Source: Lysinibacillus capsici
GTDB lineage: Bacteria > Bacillota > Bacilli > Bacillales_A > Planococcaceae
NCBI RefSeq assembly: GCF_003367505.1
Contig: NZ_PXXX01000020.1
Span: 62,001 to 126,000, forward strand
Length of the DNA: 64,000 nt
Direction of reading: 5' to 3'
Of the stretch, positions 1 through 9,012 are shown piece by piece. The position numbers were made by a program, and so were the translations under genes. Every line of letters begins with the position of its first letter. Position 1 is the first letter of the stretch. Under the pieces are notes generated by a model, which saw only the letters and a program-made list of their open reading frames with translations, made no database searches and was not told the DNA's origin.

Positions 1-1113
1 ATTGCAAAATGGGATGCTGAAGGTGGCTTTGATGCTAAAATTTGGTCCAGACTTGCTGAGCTTGGCTTAATGGGTGTTTGTGTTCCTGAACAATACGGAG
101 GTAGTGGCATGGATTATAATGCACTTGCTATCGTATGTGAGGAGCTTGAACGGGGAGATACGGCATTTCGCACAGCCGTATCTGTTCATACAGGTTTAAA
201 TAGCATGACCTTAATGCAGTGGGGGACTGAAGAGCAAAAGCAGAGATACCTTGTTCCGCAAGCTAAAGGTGTACGGATTGGAGCTTTTGGTCTCACAGAA
301 CCAGGGGCTGGGTCTGATGTAGCTGCCATGTCAACAACTGCTGTCCGTGATGGGGATCATTATATCCTCAATGGGCAAAAAACGTGGATCTCTTTATGTG
401 ATATTGCAGACCACTTTATCGTATTTGCCTATACAGACAAATCGAAAAAACATCATGGAATTAGTGCGTTTATTGTAGAACGTTCCATGGCTGGCTTTAC
501 ATCTAAAGCGATAAAAGGAAAATATGGTATTCGTGCTGGTAATACAGGTGAGCTCTTTTTTGAAGATTTACGCGTGCCAATTGAAAACCGACTTGGTGAA
601 GAGGGCGAGGGTTTCAAAATTGCCATGTCTGCGCTAGATAATGGTCGATTTACAGTAGCAGCAGGTGCTGTTGGTTTGATCCAAGCTTGCATAGAGGCTA
701 GTGTGAAATACTGTCATGAACGAGAGACATTTGGTAAACCTATTGGTGAGCATCAGCTTGTCGGACGAATGATTGCTAATATGGAAGCAGGCTATCAAAT
801 GAGTCGTCTCCTTGTCTATCGTGTTGGAGAATTGAAAAATAAAGGTGTTCGAAATACTCGAGAGACATCATTGGCAAAATGGCAGTCTTGTGATTTTGCG
901 AATAAGGCTGCGGATGATGCGGTCCAAATTCATGGAGCCTATGGCTATTCAGACGAGTATCCAGTTGCCCGTTATTTAAGAAACTCCAAAGCACCAGTCA
1001 TTTATGAAGGGACTCGCGAAATTCATACTATTATGCAGGCAGATTATGTATTGGGAAGACGACAAGATAAGCCATTAAAAAATATGTTGCCTAAATGGCC
1101 ATTTGAAGAATAG
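1..1113 (+). CDS. acyl-CoA dehydrogenase, 5'-truncated by the window edge
   Basis: FAD-dependent acyl-CoA dehydrogenase that introduces the alpha-beta double bond in an acyl-CoA. The reading frame is open from base 1, so the start lies outside the window; 370 residues are visible, against about 380-400 for the family. Visible family features are the N-terminal PEQYGGSG segment, the flavin/substrate-loop motif FGLTEPGAGSD, the TWIS segment and the C-terminal QIHGAYGYSDE. The YEGTREIH motif carries the glutamate at the usual catalytic-base position. The YEGT form and overall sequence resemble the glutaryl-CoA or short-chain branch, but the substrate cannot be fixed. A strong terminator follows directly, so this is the last gene of its transcript. 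It differs clearly from the second acyl-CoA dehydrogenase at 46858. Confidence 0.9.
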   Translation: MAKWDAEGGFDAKIWSRLAELGLMGVCVPEQYGGSGMDYNALAIVCEELERGDTAFRTAVSVHTGLNSMTLMQWGTEEQKQRYLVPQAKGVRIGAFGLTEPGAGSDVAAMSTTAVRDGDHYILNGQKTWISLCDIADHFIVFAYTDKSKKHHGISAFIVERSMAGFTSKAIKGKYGIRAGNTGELFFEDLRVPIENRLGEEGEGFKIAMSALDNGRFTVAAGAVGLIQACIEASVKYCHERETFGKPIGEHQLVGRMIANMEAGYQMSRLLVYRVGELKNKGVRNTRETSLAKWQSCDFANKAADDAVQIHGAYGYSDEYPVARYLRNSKAPVIYEGTREIHTIMQADYVLGRRQDKPLKNMLPKWPFEE

Positions 1114-1144
1114 ACGAGAGGGAAGTGTTTCCCTCTCGTTTTTT
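1114..1144 (+). terminator. Rho-independent terminator after the acyl-CoA dehydrogenase
   Basis: A perfect 11-bp stem (1114-1124 with 1129-1139) around a 4-nt loop, followed by a T run at 1140-1144. It begins at the base after the stop codon. Confidence 0.9.
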
Positions 1145-1240
1145 ATTGTGCCTCAACTTACTTAGAAAATTTCAGAAAAATGTAACTTTCCTCTTTTTTA
1201 CTAGTCTAATTAATAAACAAGTATATGAAGGAGAGGAAAA

Positions 1241-3340
1241 ATGATGAAAAGTAAATGGTTCGCAATTATGCTGATTATCGTTCTAGCTATCGTGCCTGGA
1301 ATTTTTACATTGATAGTGAATACAGATGTGACGGCAAAGGCGGCTAGCGCAAGTATGGCAACACAAAACTGGCAAGCATCTTTTTCAGTTGCTTTAAAGA
1401 AAAACAAAATAACTGAGGAATATGTCTATATCACTACGGAAAAAGGAAGCAAAGTACCTGCAACAATTGAATTGTTGGAAGATCAAAAAACGATAGTAGT
1501 GAAAAAGTTAGCACCAGGTAATTATCAATTGCATGTAAAAAAGGAGGCCTTTGCACAAGGCGGACTGAATGTAGCTTCACAGACAATTCCATTTACAATT
1601 ATCGAGACATTAACAGCCGTTAAATCGGAGAAAGAGTTACAGCAGTATTTTAAAAAGTTGTTAACAACTCAAAGAGTAGAAATTAGAGAAGAAGAGAGCT
1701 TACAAAGTACAGCAAGTGAAGATAAAGCAACAGCTAATAATGAGTCTACAACTAATAATCAAGTAGAGGGGGTAGAAGAGGGTGACATTGTAGTAGTAAA
1801 AGATGACTTTATTTACACTGCAAAAGATCAGAGCATTACAGTGGTGAATGCTAAAGATCCTAAGAATTTAAAGATGGCTACAAGTATCAAATTAAAACAT
1901 TCCCAATATATTTCTAAGCTTGCCCTATATGACAATCTATTAATTGCCATCGGGGATCAATATATTGAAAAAGCAGGCACAGCTATGGTAACAGCCTCAA
2001 TTTATGATATTTCAAATCCAAGCAATCCAAAGCATGTACGTGATGTTGGGCAAGAAGGCTTCTTGCAGGATATTCGCATAACGAATGACACATTATATTT
2101 AATCGGTAATATGTATCCAAATTACTGGATGCTACAAGAAGACAATAAAACCGATTTAAAGCCTAAAACATTTGATAGTATGGCAGGAACAGAGTACCAA
2201 AGTCTGCCTTTAGAAAAAATCTCAATCTTACCAAATACGATGGATGGTACCTATAGTTTAATTACAGCTGTCGATTTAAAAAATGGAGCTAAGACAACTG
2301 CCAATACGAAAGGGTACTTAGGTGGAAGTAGTGGTCTTTATATGTCAGAGAATGCCCTGTATTTAACGACACCAATGTATGAAAGTAGTATTGATGTTTC
2401 ATCAGAAAAGCGCGTTATGGATATGATTTGGTTACCGAGGTCAGCCGACACTCAAATTTTCAAGTGGAATGTAGATGGAACGACTTTGAACTTTGTCGGA
2501 AGTACGGAAGTAAAGGGAACTGTGTTAAATCAGTATTCAATGGATGAATATAAGGGGAACTTCCGGATCTTTACAACAGAAGGTAATACGTTGAATGAGA
2601 AAAGTACTTCCTATAACCATCTCTTTATTTTGGATGAACATTTAAAACCGCTTGGTGCAGTAAAAGATATGGCGCCTGGAGAAAAGATATATTCAGCTAG
2701 ATTTATGGGAGAAAAAGCATATGTGGTGACATTTAAACAAGTGGATCCACTATTTGTCATTGATGTAGCGAATCCGAAAAAGCCTGCTGTACTAGGGGAA
2801 TTGAAGATTCCTGGCTTCAGTAATTACCTACATCCATTAGATGATACGCATTTAATTGGTATTGGTTATGATACGGAGCAACGCTATGATTCGTATACGA
2901 AACGTAATTTTACTGTGACAACCAATATGAAGATGTCCCTATTCGATGTATCAGACTTCCGAAATCCGAAAGAACAATCAACCGTAAAAATTGGTGGGAA
3001 AGGTTCTTCCTCTGAAGTGCAATACAATCCTAAAGCGCTATTCCGCAATAAGGAATACAACTATTTTGGCTTCCCTGTAGTACTGTATGAGGCAGGTAAG
3101 GGAGACGAAGTTGTCTATCAAGGTCAAGGTGCTCAAATTTATGAAATTACTGCAGAGAAAGGGATAGTATTGAAAGGAAATATAATCAATCGTAATAATA
3201 ATGAGTCCTATGAAAATGGGGAGCAAGTTGTACAACGTGTTGTCTATATAGATGATACGCTGTATACAATAGCGCGTAACGAGATAAAAAGCTATCAGTT
3301 AAATGACTTCAAGCCTTTAGATACATTAACAATAAAATAA
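1241..3340 (+). CDS. secreted beta-propeller domain protein (COG4880-like)
   Basis: A 699-residue exported protein of unknown function. Residues 7-28 are hydrophobic and followed by AKAASA, giving a signal peptide or N-terminal anchor. Residues about 40-125 look like an Ig-like domain of the SbsA/Big_5 type. From about residue 180 it matches the family of secreted proteins with a C-terminal beta-propeller distantly related to WD-40, including the hallmark stretch VEEGDIVVVKDDFIY. Repeated phrases such as DISNPSNPKHV, DVANPKKPAVLG and DVSDFRNPKEQ mark propeller blades. A GAAGGAGAG ribosome binding site lies 5-6 nt upstream. It stands alone, with a terminator upstream and a repeat-bearing gap downstream. 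A cell-wall or extracellular binding role is likely, but no catalytic motif is visible. Confidence 0.8.
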   Translation: MMKSKWFAIMLIIVLAIVPGIFTLIVNTDVTAKAASASMATQNWQASFSVALKKNKITEEYVYITTEKGSKVPATIELLEDQKTIVVKKLAPGNYQLHVKKEAFAQGGLNVASQTIPFTIIETLTAVKSEKELQQYFKKLLTTQRVEIREEESLQSTASEDKATANNESTTNNQVEGVEEGDIVVVKDDFIYTAKDQSITVVNAKDPKNLKMATSIKLKHSQYISKLALYDNLLIAIGDQYIEKAGTAMVTASIYDISNPSNPKHVRDVGQEGFLQDIRITNDTLYLIGNMYPNYWMLQEDNKTDLKPKTFDSMAGTEYQSLPLEKISILPNTMDGTYSLITAVDLKNGAKTTANTKGYLGGSSGLYMSENALYLTTPMYESSIDVSSEKRVMDMIWLPRSADTQIFKWNVDGTTLNFVGSTEVKGTVLNQYSMDEYKGNFRIFTTEGNTLNEKSTSYNHLFILDEHLKPLGAVKDMAPGEKIYSARFMGEKAYVVTFKQVDPLFVIDVANPKKPAVLGELKIPGFSNYLHPLDDTHLIGIGYDTEQRYDSYTKRNFTVTTNMKMSLFDVSDFRNPKEQSTVKIGGKGSSSEVQYNPKALFRNKEYNYFGFPVVLYEAGKGDEVVYQGQGAQIYEITAEKGIVLKGNIINRNNNESYENGEQVVQRVVYIDDTLYTIARNEIKSYQLNDFKPLDTLTIK

Positions 3341-3534
3341 TAAGAAAAACAAAACAGTCAATTGAAAGGTATCAAGTAGCCTTTACTCCAATCCTGTATC
3401 TTTAGCAACGGTGTTCAAATATAGTGAAGGTGTTCATTATTCTTTATGAAGAGGTGTTGTCACCCATCATCCTCTGATAATGGGCTATTTGATCACTATG
3501 CTACTATGAAAAAGTAAAGACAATTGGCAGAATG

Positions 3535-3663
3535 GTTGATTGGAGTGGAGCCAGCGTCACTCCTAGGGGATTTAGCGTCACAGATGAGACCCTGGATGAA
3601 CGTAGGTGAGTGAAGCGGCTCATCGGACGCCCTGGAAAGGACGCTGGCGGAACAGAAGTCAAC
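3535..3663. repeat. Bacillales-type intergenic palindromic repeat (about 130 bp)
   Basis: A long imperfect palindrome in the 427-bp gap 3341-3767. The arms GCCAGCGTC (3550-3558) and GACGCTGGC (3640-3648) are perfectly complementary, as are GATGAG (3583-3588) and CTCATC (3619-3624). The outer bases GTTGA and TCAAC also pair. It is more GC-rich than its surroundings. The layout (GTTGATTGGAG start, GATGAGACC core, CTCATCGG, GTCAAC end) matches a dispersed repeat I recall from many Bacillus and Lysinibacillus intergenic regions. ORFs across it are artefacts. The rest of the gap (3341-3534) shows nothing I can name. Confidence 0.75.
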
Positions 3664-3715
3664 CTCTCGCCTTGCAAAGTTGCTTTTTCTGCCGTTGACA
3701 TCATCTTTTTCAACC

Positions 3716-3764
3716 AAAAAGAAAGTCCAATGAATATGGAGAAATTCATTGGACTTTTTGTTTA
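3716..3764. terminator. hairpin terminator, mainly for pdaC (minus strand)
   Basis: A perfect 14-bp stem (3722-3735 with 3744-3757) with an 8-nt loop. T runs occur on both sides: 3753-3759 on the plus strand and the complement of 3716-3720 on the minus strand. It can therefore end transcripts from either direction. It sits just downstream of the pdaC stop codon. Confidence 0.85.
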
Positions 3765-3767
3765 TTA

Positions 3768-5177
3768 CTATTGTCGATATGGCAGTATCTCGGATACAGT
3801 CACAAATTCATAGCCCTGCTCTTGTAAATAGGCAAGAACAGCGTCAAGTCCGTCTGCAGTGGATTGATGAATATCATGCATTAAGACAATGGCATTATTG
3901 TGTAAATTATTTTTTACGTGTGGCAATAGCTGCTGTGCATTTCGATGTTTCCAATCCAATGTATCAATTGTCCATAGCACAACAGGGATAGGAATCTCGG
4001 CATTAATTGTGTCATTAGTTGCACCGTATGGTGGTCTAAAAACTGTGGCACCTTGATTGATTGCCTTCTCAATTTCAGTGGCAGTCGTGTTATATTCTTT
4101 CATCACTTGTTCCTGCGTAAGCTTTGTTAAGACAGGGTGGTTCCACGAATGGTTTCCAATTTCATGACCGCGCGCAAGAACATCTTTTACGATGTCAGGA
4201 TAGTATTGTACACGACTACCGAGCATGAAGAAAGTAGCCTTTGCGTGATACTTATCAAGAATATTTAAAATTTGCTCCGTGACTTTTGGATGTGGACCAT
4301 CATCAAATGTTAAAGCAATACGTTTTTTATTCGGATCACCAGTTGGTGGTGGATTAATTGGTTTTACATTTTCCATTGCGATTTGAAATTCGGAGGCTAA
4401 CAAAGGGTTAATAAGTGAAAGGGGTAGTTTCACTATTGGGGTACCTGCTGCTCCACTAGCAATCTCATATTCATCGAAATAGATTTGTAATGAATCATCA
4501 ACAATAGCAAAGCGATTGAAGTTAGACCATTTTGGTTCGGTAGCTTTTAATAGTTCATCGTTGAAAAGCTCATCCTTTAATTGGAGGTTTTTTTGCAAAT
4601 CTTTTCGGACGTTTACAGCCAACGTAGATAAGTTATTCTCATCATTTTGTAAGAGCGTTTGGATTGTAATTTGTTCGCCCGTTTCGTTGTTAATGAAGAA
4701 TGTTTTTGTGGAGACTTCGTGATTGGCTCCACCTACATATAGCATTTTTGTTAGCACAAAGGAATAGTAATGCTCTCGGTACGGAAAAGTTTCTAGACTA
4801 ATATTTAATTCACCCATAGCATCTGTATCTTTATTTTTCTTCATCGATGTTAGATAGTTTTCTTTTGAATCCGATATGTATTGTAATACGGCATCATTAA
4901 AAACCTCGTTATCTGTTTGTGGGTAATGTATAGCAAATGGTGTTCGTTTGTCATTTGAAACGTCTGTAACAATACGTATGCCTGGAAACGCAGAACTTTC
5001 GGTCGATAAATGACTATTCACCGATTCCGTCTCGGATTCTTTTGAAGCACTAATCTTTTGAAACTTAAAGTCATCCTTTGAAAGGATAATAAAAAGTATA
5101 ATAGTTGTTAAGGTCACAATAAGGCTAAGTAATAAGAAATCAATTATTGGACCGCGTCTTTTTCTGCGTTCCTGCAT
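3768..5177 (-). CDS. pdaC: PdaC-like polysaccharide deacetylase
   Basis: Membrane-anchored carbohydrate esterase family 4 enzyme expected to deacetylate N-acetylmuramic acid in peptidoglycan, by analogy with Bacillus subtilis PdaC (467 residues; 469 here). Residues 10-32 form one transmembrane helix after a basic N-terminus. Residues about 55-255 match the DUF4163/DUF3298 region of PdaC. The NodB domain starts near residue 280 and shows all five motifs: TFDDGPH, HSWNH, FRPPYGA, TIDTLDW and IVLMHDIH. The metal ligands (Asp, His, His) and the catalytic Asp and His are therefore present. The upstream AGAGGGGAG is 13 nt from ATG, slightly far. It is transcribed alone, away from the exporter genes at 5517, and ends at a strong terminator. 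Confidence 0.9.
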   Translation of the reverse strand: MQERRKRRGPIIDFLLLSLIVTLTTIILFIILSKDDFKFQKISASKESETESVNSHLSTESSAFPGIRIVTDVSNDKRTPFAIHYPQTDNEVFNDAVLQYISDSKENYLTSMKKNKDTDAMGELNISLETFPYREHYYSFVLTKMLYVGGANHEVSTKTFFINNETGEQITIQTLLQNDENNLSTLAVNVRKDLQKNLQLKDELFNDELLKATEPKWSNFNRFAIVDDSLQIYFDEYEIASGAAGTPIVKLPLSLINPLLASEFQIAMENVKPINPPPTGDPNKKRIALTFDDGPHPKVTEQILNILDKYHAKATFFMLGSRVQYYPDIVKDVLARGHEIGNHSWNHPVLTKLTQEQVMKEYNTTATEIEKAINQGATVFRPPYGATNDTINAEIPIPVVLWTIDTLDWKHRNAQQLLPHVKNNLHNNAIVLMHDIHQSTADGLDAVLAYLQEQGYEFVTVSEILPYRQ

Positions 5178-5451
5178 GGTTTTGGATACGCTCCCCTCTT
5201 TTTTTATTTTCTATACAATCAGACGTGCCAGTCATTAAAAAAGTTATACAAATCTAGAATCTTTTTATGTAATTTTGTGGAAAATTATTAAGATCACTTT
5301 TTCTTCAAGAATCAGCGAATTAATTGTAGTTGTACTTCTATTTAAGAGGTTGTAAAATACCTACTAAAATAGAAAAAACACATGCGTAATATTAGTGTAA
5401 CTGTAAAAATAAATTGAAAGATAATCCATTGCTTAAGAAAAAAATTTTCAG

Positions 5452-5480
5452 TTGAGTTTTTATTGGCAGTTCGTTAATAT
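5452..5480 (+). promoter_or_regulatory. predicted sigma-A promoter for the ThrE-like exporter pair
   Basis: TTGAGT (5452-5457) and TAATAT (5475-5480) are separated by exactly 17 bp, 36 bp before the start codon at 5517. The remainder of the 339-bp divergent gap 5178-5516 is AT-rich, and I see no further gene or structure in it. Confidence 0.55.
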
Positions 5481-5516
5481 TGGCAAGGAACCTTTTGAAG
5501 GAGGCAGATAGCTGCA

Positions 5517-6269
5517 ATGGTCTTACAAGATGCGGATAATGAACTTACGATTGACTGTTTGTTGCTTGCAGGACGCATTATGATTGAAAGTGGTGCAGAA
5601 ACATACCGCGTTGAGGATACGATGCTGCGTATGGCACATTCTCAAAATATGCCAAATGCTCAATGTTATGCCACACCAACGGGCATCATTTTTTCGTTAG
5701 GCAAGACACAGCCAACAAGAATTACATCAATTCCCAGTAGGGTTACAGATTTGCAAAAAATCGCCTTGGTAAATTCAGTATCTCGTAGACTCACATCTCA
5801 AATCATAACATTAGAAGAAGCTTATGACGAGTTAAAGTCGATACAAAAAACAAATTATTTTTTACCAACTTATTTGCAGGTTTTGGCAGCTGCGCTTGCT
5901 AGTGGTTGTTTCCTTATTATGTTTAAGGGTGGATGGTCGGATTTTCCGATAGCTTTTTTGGCAGGCGGGCTCGGTTTCCTAGTACTTGTAATCATTAATC
6001 ATTTAACAAGGGTAAAGTTTTTTTCTGAATTTACTGCATCACTCGTCCTCGGCTTTGTTGCCTTCTTTGCAGTAAATTATGGTTATGGTACTGAACTTGA
6101 TAAAATTATTATTAGTTCCGTCATGCCACTAGTACCAGGTATTTTGATTACAAATGCTGTACGTGATTTAATGGCAGGTCATTTTATGTCAGGGATGGCA
6201 AAGGGAGCAGAGGCCTTTTTAACAGCCTTTGCTATTGGTGCAGCAATAGCCGTCACACTAGGATTTTAG
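5517..6269 (+). CDS. threonine/serine exporter family protein, ThrE N-terminal type (YjjP-like)
   Basis: Larger half of a split ThrE-type exporter. The 250 residues comprise a soluble N-terminal region (about 1-115, with the family stretch CYATPTGIIFS) followed by about five transmembrane helices. The GMAKGAEAFLTAFAIG segment near the C-terminus is typical. In Corynebacterium ThrE is one protein; in E. coli and many Firmicutes it is split into YjjP (about 256 residues) and YjjB (about 157), as here. E. coli YjjPB has been linked to succinate export, so the substrate (threonine/serine or an organic acid) is open. GAAGGAGG lies 12 nt before ATG. The next gene starts 12 bp downstream. Confidence 0.85.
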   Translation: MVLQDADNELTIDCLLLAGRIMIESGAETYRVEDTMLRMAHSQNMPNAQCYATPTGIIFSLGKTQPTRITSIPSRVTDLQKIALVNSVSRRLTSQIITLEEAYDELKSIQKTNYFLPTYLQVLAAALASGCFLIMFKGGWSDFPIAFLAGGLGFLVLVIINHLTRVKFFSEFTASLVLGFVAFFAVNYGYGTELDKIIISSVMPLVPGILITNAVRDLMAGHFMSGMAKGAEAFLTAFAIGAAIAVTLGF

Positions 6270-6281
6270 GAGGCGGATAAT

Positions 6282-6758
6282 ATGCAGATGATGGACATTA
6301 TTATACAATTAATAGTTAGTTTTTTTGCGACAGCTGGGATTGCCATTATTTTTAATGTTCCTAGAAAAACACTACTTCATTGCGGACTCGTTGGGGTAAT
6401 TGGCTGGATTATATACTATGTTCTAACAGAGCAAGGCATGGATGTTGTCAAAGCTTCTTTCTTTGGCTCATTTGTCATTGCCATCGTTGCTCATTTATAT
6501 GCCCGACGCTTTAAAATACCCATGATTATTTTTATTGTTGGGGGAATTATACCATTAGTACCAGGGGGCATGGCTTATAATGCAATGAGAAATGTGGTAG
6601 AAGATGATTACTTACAAGGCTTGCAATATGGCTTAAAGGCATTTTTAATTACAGGTGCTATTGTTATTGGACTAGTTTTTGCAGAAGTAATTATCCAACT
6701 CATATTCCGCTCAGTTCGTTCCAGTAAAGTAAAATTACAAAAGGTTTATAAAAAATAG
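6282..6758 (+). CDS. threonine/serine exporter family protein, ThrE C-terminal type (YjjB-like)
   Basis: Smaller half of the split exporter: 158 residues, almost all hydrophobic, with about five transmembrane helices. The motif VGGIIPLVPGGMAYNAMR is the conserved PLVPG segment that also occurs in the upstream partner (MPLVPGILITNAVRD), a sign of the internal relatedness of the two halves. Its ribosome binding site (AGGAGGCGG) overlaps the stop codon of the upstream gene, so the two are translated as one unit and probably form a hetero-oligomer. The C-terminal tail is basic and cytoplasmic. A hairpin begins at its stop codon. Confidence 0.85.
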   Translation: MQMMDIIIQLIVSFFATAGIAIIFNVPRKTLLHCGLVGVIGWIIYYVLTEQGMDVVKASFFGSFVIAIVAHLYARRFKIPMIIFIVGGIIPLVPGGMAYNAMRNVVEDDYLQGLQYGLKAFLITGAIVIGLVFAEVIIQLIFRSVRSSKVKLQKVYKK

Positions 6759-6794
6759 AAGGAGACTGCGTGCTAAATAAACGCAGCCTCCTTC
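6750..6794 (-). terminator. convergent terminator between the exporter and the EAL-domain gene
   Basis: A 14-bp stem (6758-6771 with 6781-6794, one G-T pair) with a 9-nt loop. On the minus strand it is followed by TATTTTTTAT, a good U tract for the EAL-domain gene. On the plus strand the tract (TTCATTATTGTT) is weaker. Confidence 0.8.
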
Positions 6795-6804
6795 TTCATT
6801 ATTG

Positions 6805-8826
6805 TTATTTTGTCAGTAATAGTTCAATCTCTTCAGGTGTAACAGGTTTACTAATATAATAGCCCTGAATGGCATCGCAGCCGTAAGTGATTAATAGATC
6901 TGCTTGTTCAGCTGTTTCTACACCTTCAGCGACCACTTTCAATTCCATGGATTTACCTAGTTGTACCATACCATTCATAAGCTTTTGGCTCTTTTCGGAT
7001 TTCAAGAGTGAATTTGTAAACGTTTGATCGATTTTTAATGTACTTATTGGTAAAATTTGCATATATCTAAATGAGCCGTAGCCAGTACCGAAATCATCTA
7101 ATACAAAAGAAATGCCTTCATTTTCAAGCTTACGCATTTGCTGTGCAATAGACGTTGCGGCTTCAGCTTCTAAAGCAAATTTTTCAGTAATCTCAATTTG
7201 TAATAGGTTCGCTGGACAACCTGTTTTTGTAATCATTTCAAGTATAGATTTTGCCATATTCTTATCACGGAATTCGCGTACAGAAGAGTTAATAGATACT
7301 TTTAAATCATAGCCAGCCTTTTTCCAAAGTAATGCTTGTTCACATGCCTTTTCCAGCATGAAGGACCCAATATTATTAATTAGACCTGTTTCTTCAGCGA
7401 TAGGAATTAACTCATCAGGCGTTACGACACCTATTACCTCATCTTCCCAACGTACAAGTGCTTCAACAGCAGTAACTTTTCCAGAATACACATCGATTTG
7501 TGGTTGATAGAGTACCTTCAAGTTCTTTTGGTCAAGTGCTTGGAGTAAGCGCTTTTCAATTAATGCTTTACGATTTAAAGCTTTATGTGTTGCTGTTGAT
7601 AAAGAAACAATTTTATCTCCGCCAGCCTCACGGACTGTTGAAATAGTAGCGATGGATGCCTTCATAAGCTGAGAGAATGTTGATTGATCCTCAGGATATC
7701 TAGTTATGCCACCACTAATAGAAATTGGTACAGCAATATTGCCGCTATAAATCGGATGTTGTTGTAAGTAAGATAAAAAGCCTTGAATAAACCATTCACT
7801 TAAAGGCGTAATGACAACAAAATCATTTTCATTTATACGAGCCATCGTGCTATCTTGGAAATACATTTTTATACGATTTGTAAATTCAACAATAAGGCTT
7901 TGATCGATTTGTTGATCATGTAATTCTTTAAGTGTATAAAATTTATCAATACTTAGATAAACAAATGAAAAGTGTCTCTCATCGTCAATCATATTGGTGA
8001 TTACTTTTTCAAGTCGATGTGCATTCATCAAACCAGTTTCTGTATCAATGTAAGCAATTTTTTCAAGTTGGTGTTGAATCGTTTTTGATTTAGTTACATC
8101 CTTTTCAATTAGGATAAACTGTTGTTCATTTGTTTCAAGATTAACGAGGGGAATAGCCGTTAGTAGCACCCAATAGGATTGCCCCGTTTTTGTAATTTTT
8201 TCAACTTCTCCTTGCCATGTATGACCATTATTTAAATTACGCCAGATCGTATGTGTTATTTTTTCACTCACTTCATTATCAGGGAACAGTTGCCAAAAGG
8301 TTTTGCCGATAACACGCTTTGGTGTCCATTGGCTTGTTTTTAGAAATTCATTATTACATTCCAAGATAAATCCATCGTGATCGAGTGTAACGGTCATAAA
8401 GGTTGCATCTAAACCTTGCTTAAGGTTTACAAAGGTATTGCATTGAGAGATAGCCTGCGTCATTAATTCTGGGAGCATAAAAATCAATAGAATAAAACGT
8501 TCTCCCTCATCTGTAAAAGGTTTAGCTAGCAGAGCTGTTGTTATTTCTGAATTTGAAGTTGTGTGTACTTGAATTTTTTCTAGATACGTACTGTCCTCAT
8601 TTTGTAAAATAGATTGAAGTGTTTCGACAGGAAGCTGACGCAGTAGATTTTCGTGTATAGATGGAGTAGTATTTCCTTTAATATCATTAGCTGATAAGCC
8701 AATCAGATGTTCAGCACTCTTTCCCCAGACTGTTGCTTGTCCATCTTGATTAATGATAATTGCAGGAAAAGGAAGTGAATTTAAATAATGTTCATCAATC
8801 GTAAATGATTTATGCATATGACTCAT
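6805..8826 (-). CDS. PAS-PAS-GGDEF(degenerate)-EAL cyclic-di-GMP signalling protein
   Basis: Predicted cyclic-di-GMP phosphodiesterase with sensory input. Two PAS-like modules lie in the first half; the second contains NNEFLKTSQWTPKRVIGKTF and a PAC segment. Next comes a GGDEF-like domain, then a full EAL domain. The active-site GGDEF reads INEND, so cyclase activity is not expected. The EAL domain keeps EALVRW, EITE, DDFGTGYG, KIDQTF, AEGVET and QGYYISKP, so hydrolysis of cyclic-di-GMP is expected. The frame could start from a TTG at 8853, but AAGGAG lies 11 nt before the ATG at 8826, which I chose (673 residues). No transmembrane segment is seen, so it is probably cytosolic. It is a single gene. 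Confidence 0.88.
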   Translation of the reverse strand: MSHMHKSFTIDEHYLNSLPFPAIIINQDGQATVWGKSAEHLIGLSANDIKGNTTPSIHENLLRQLPVETLQSILQNEDSTYLEKIQVHTTSNSEITTALLAKPFTDEGERFILLIFMLPELMTQAISQCNTFVNLKQGLDATFMTVTLDHDGFILECNNEFLKTSQWTPKRVIGKTFWQLFPDNEVSEKITHTIWRNLNNGHTWQGEVEKITKTGQSYWVLLTAIPLVNLETNEQQFILIEKDVTKSKTIQHQLEKIAYIDTETGLMNAHRLEKVITNMIDDERHFSFVYLSIDKFYTLKELHDQQIDQSLIVEFTNRIKMYFQDSTMARINENDFVVITPLSEWFIQGFLSYLQQHPIYSGNIAVPISISGGITRYPEDQSTFSQLMKASIATISTVREAGGDKIVSLSTATHKALNRKALIEKRLLQALDQKNLKVLYQPQIDVYSGKVTAVEALVRWEDEVIGVVTPDELIPIAEETGLINNIGSFMLEKACEQALLWKKAGYDLKVSINSSVREFRDKNMAKSILEMITKTGCPANLLQIEITEKFALEAEAATSIAQQMRKLENEGISFVLDDFGTGYGSFRYMQILPISTLKIDQTFTNSLLKSEKSQKLMNGMVQLGKSMELKVVAEGVETAEQADLLITYGCDAIQGYYISKPVTPEEIELLLTK

Positions 8827-9012
8827 GATTATTCGATCTCCTTGGGTAATCAATATATACTAATATTATAGATAATAATCGGGAATTAGTCATTATGAAT
8901 ATATTTGTAAATATTTGATAGTAAAATTTAATAGGACTTTTCTAGTGAAATATAAGAAATGATTTGAAGAAAAGTAACAATTTTTAGTACGTATATAGGA
9001 AGCAGGATTGGT

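Noticed and set aside
3496-3813. Several 67-81-codon frames on both strands
   Set aside because: They run through the palindromic repeat and the terminator, overlap each other on both strands and have no ribosome binding sites; they arise from the repeat's composition.
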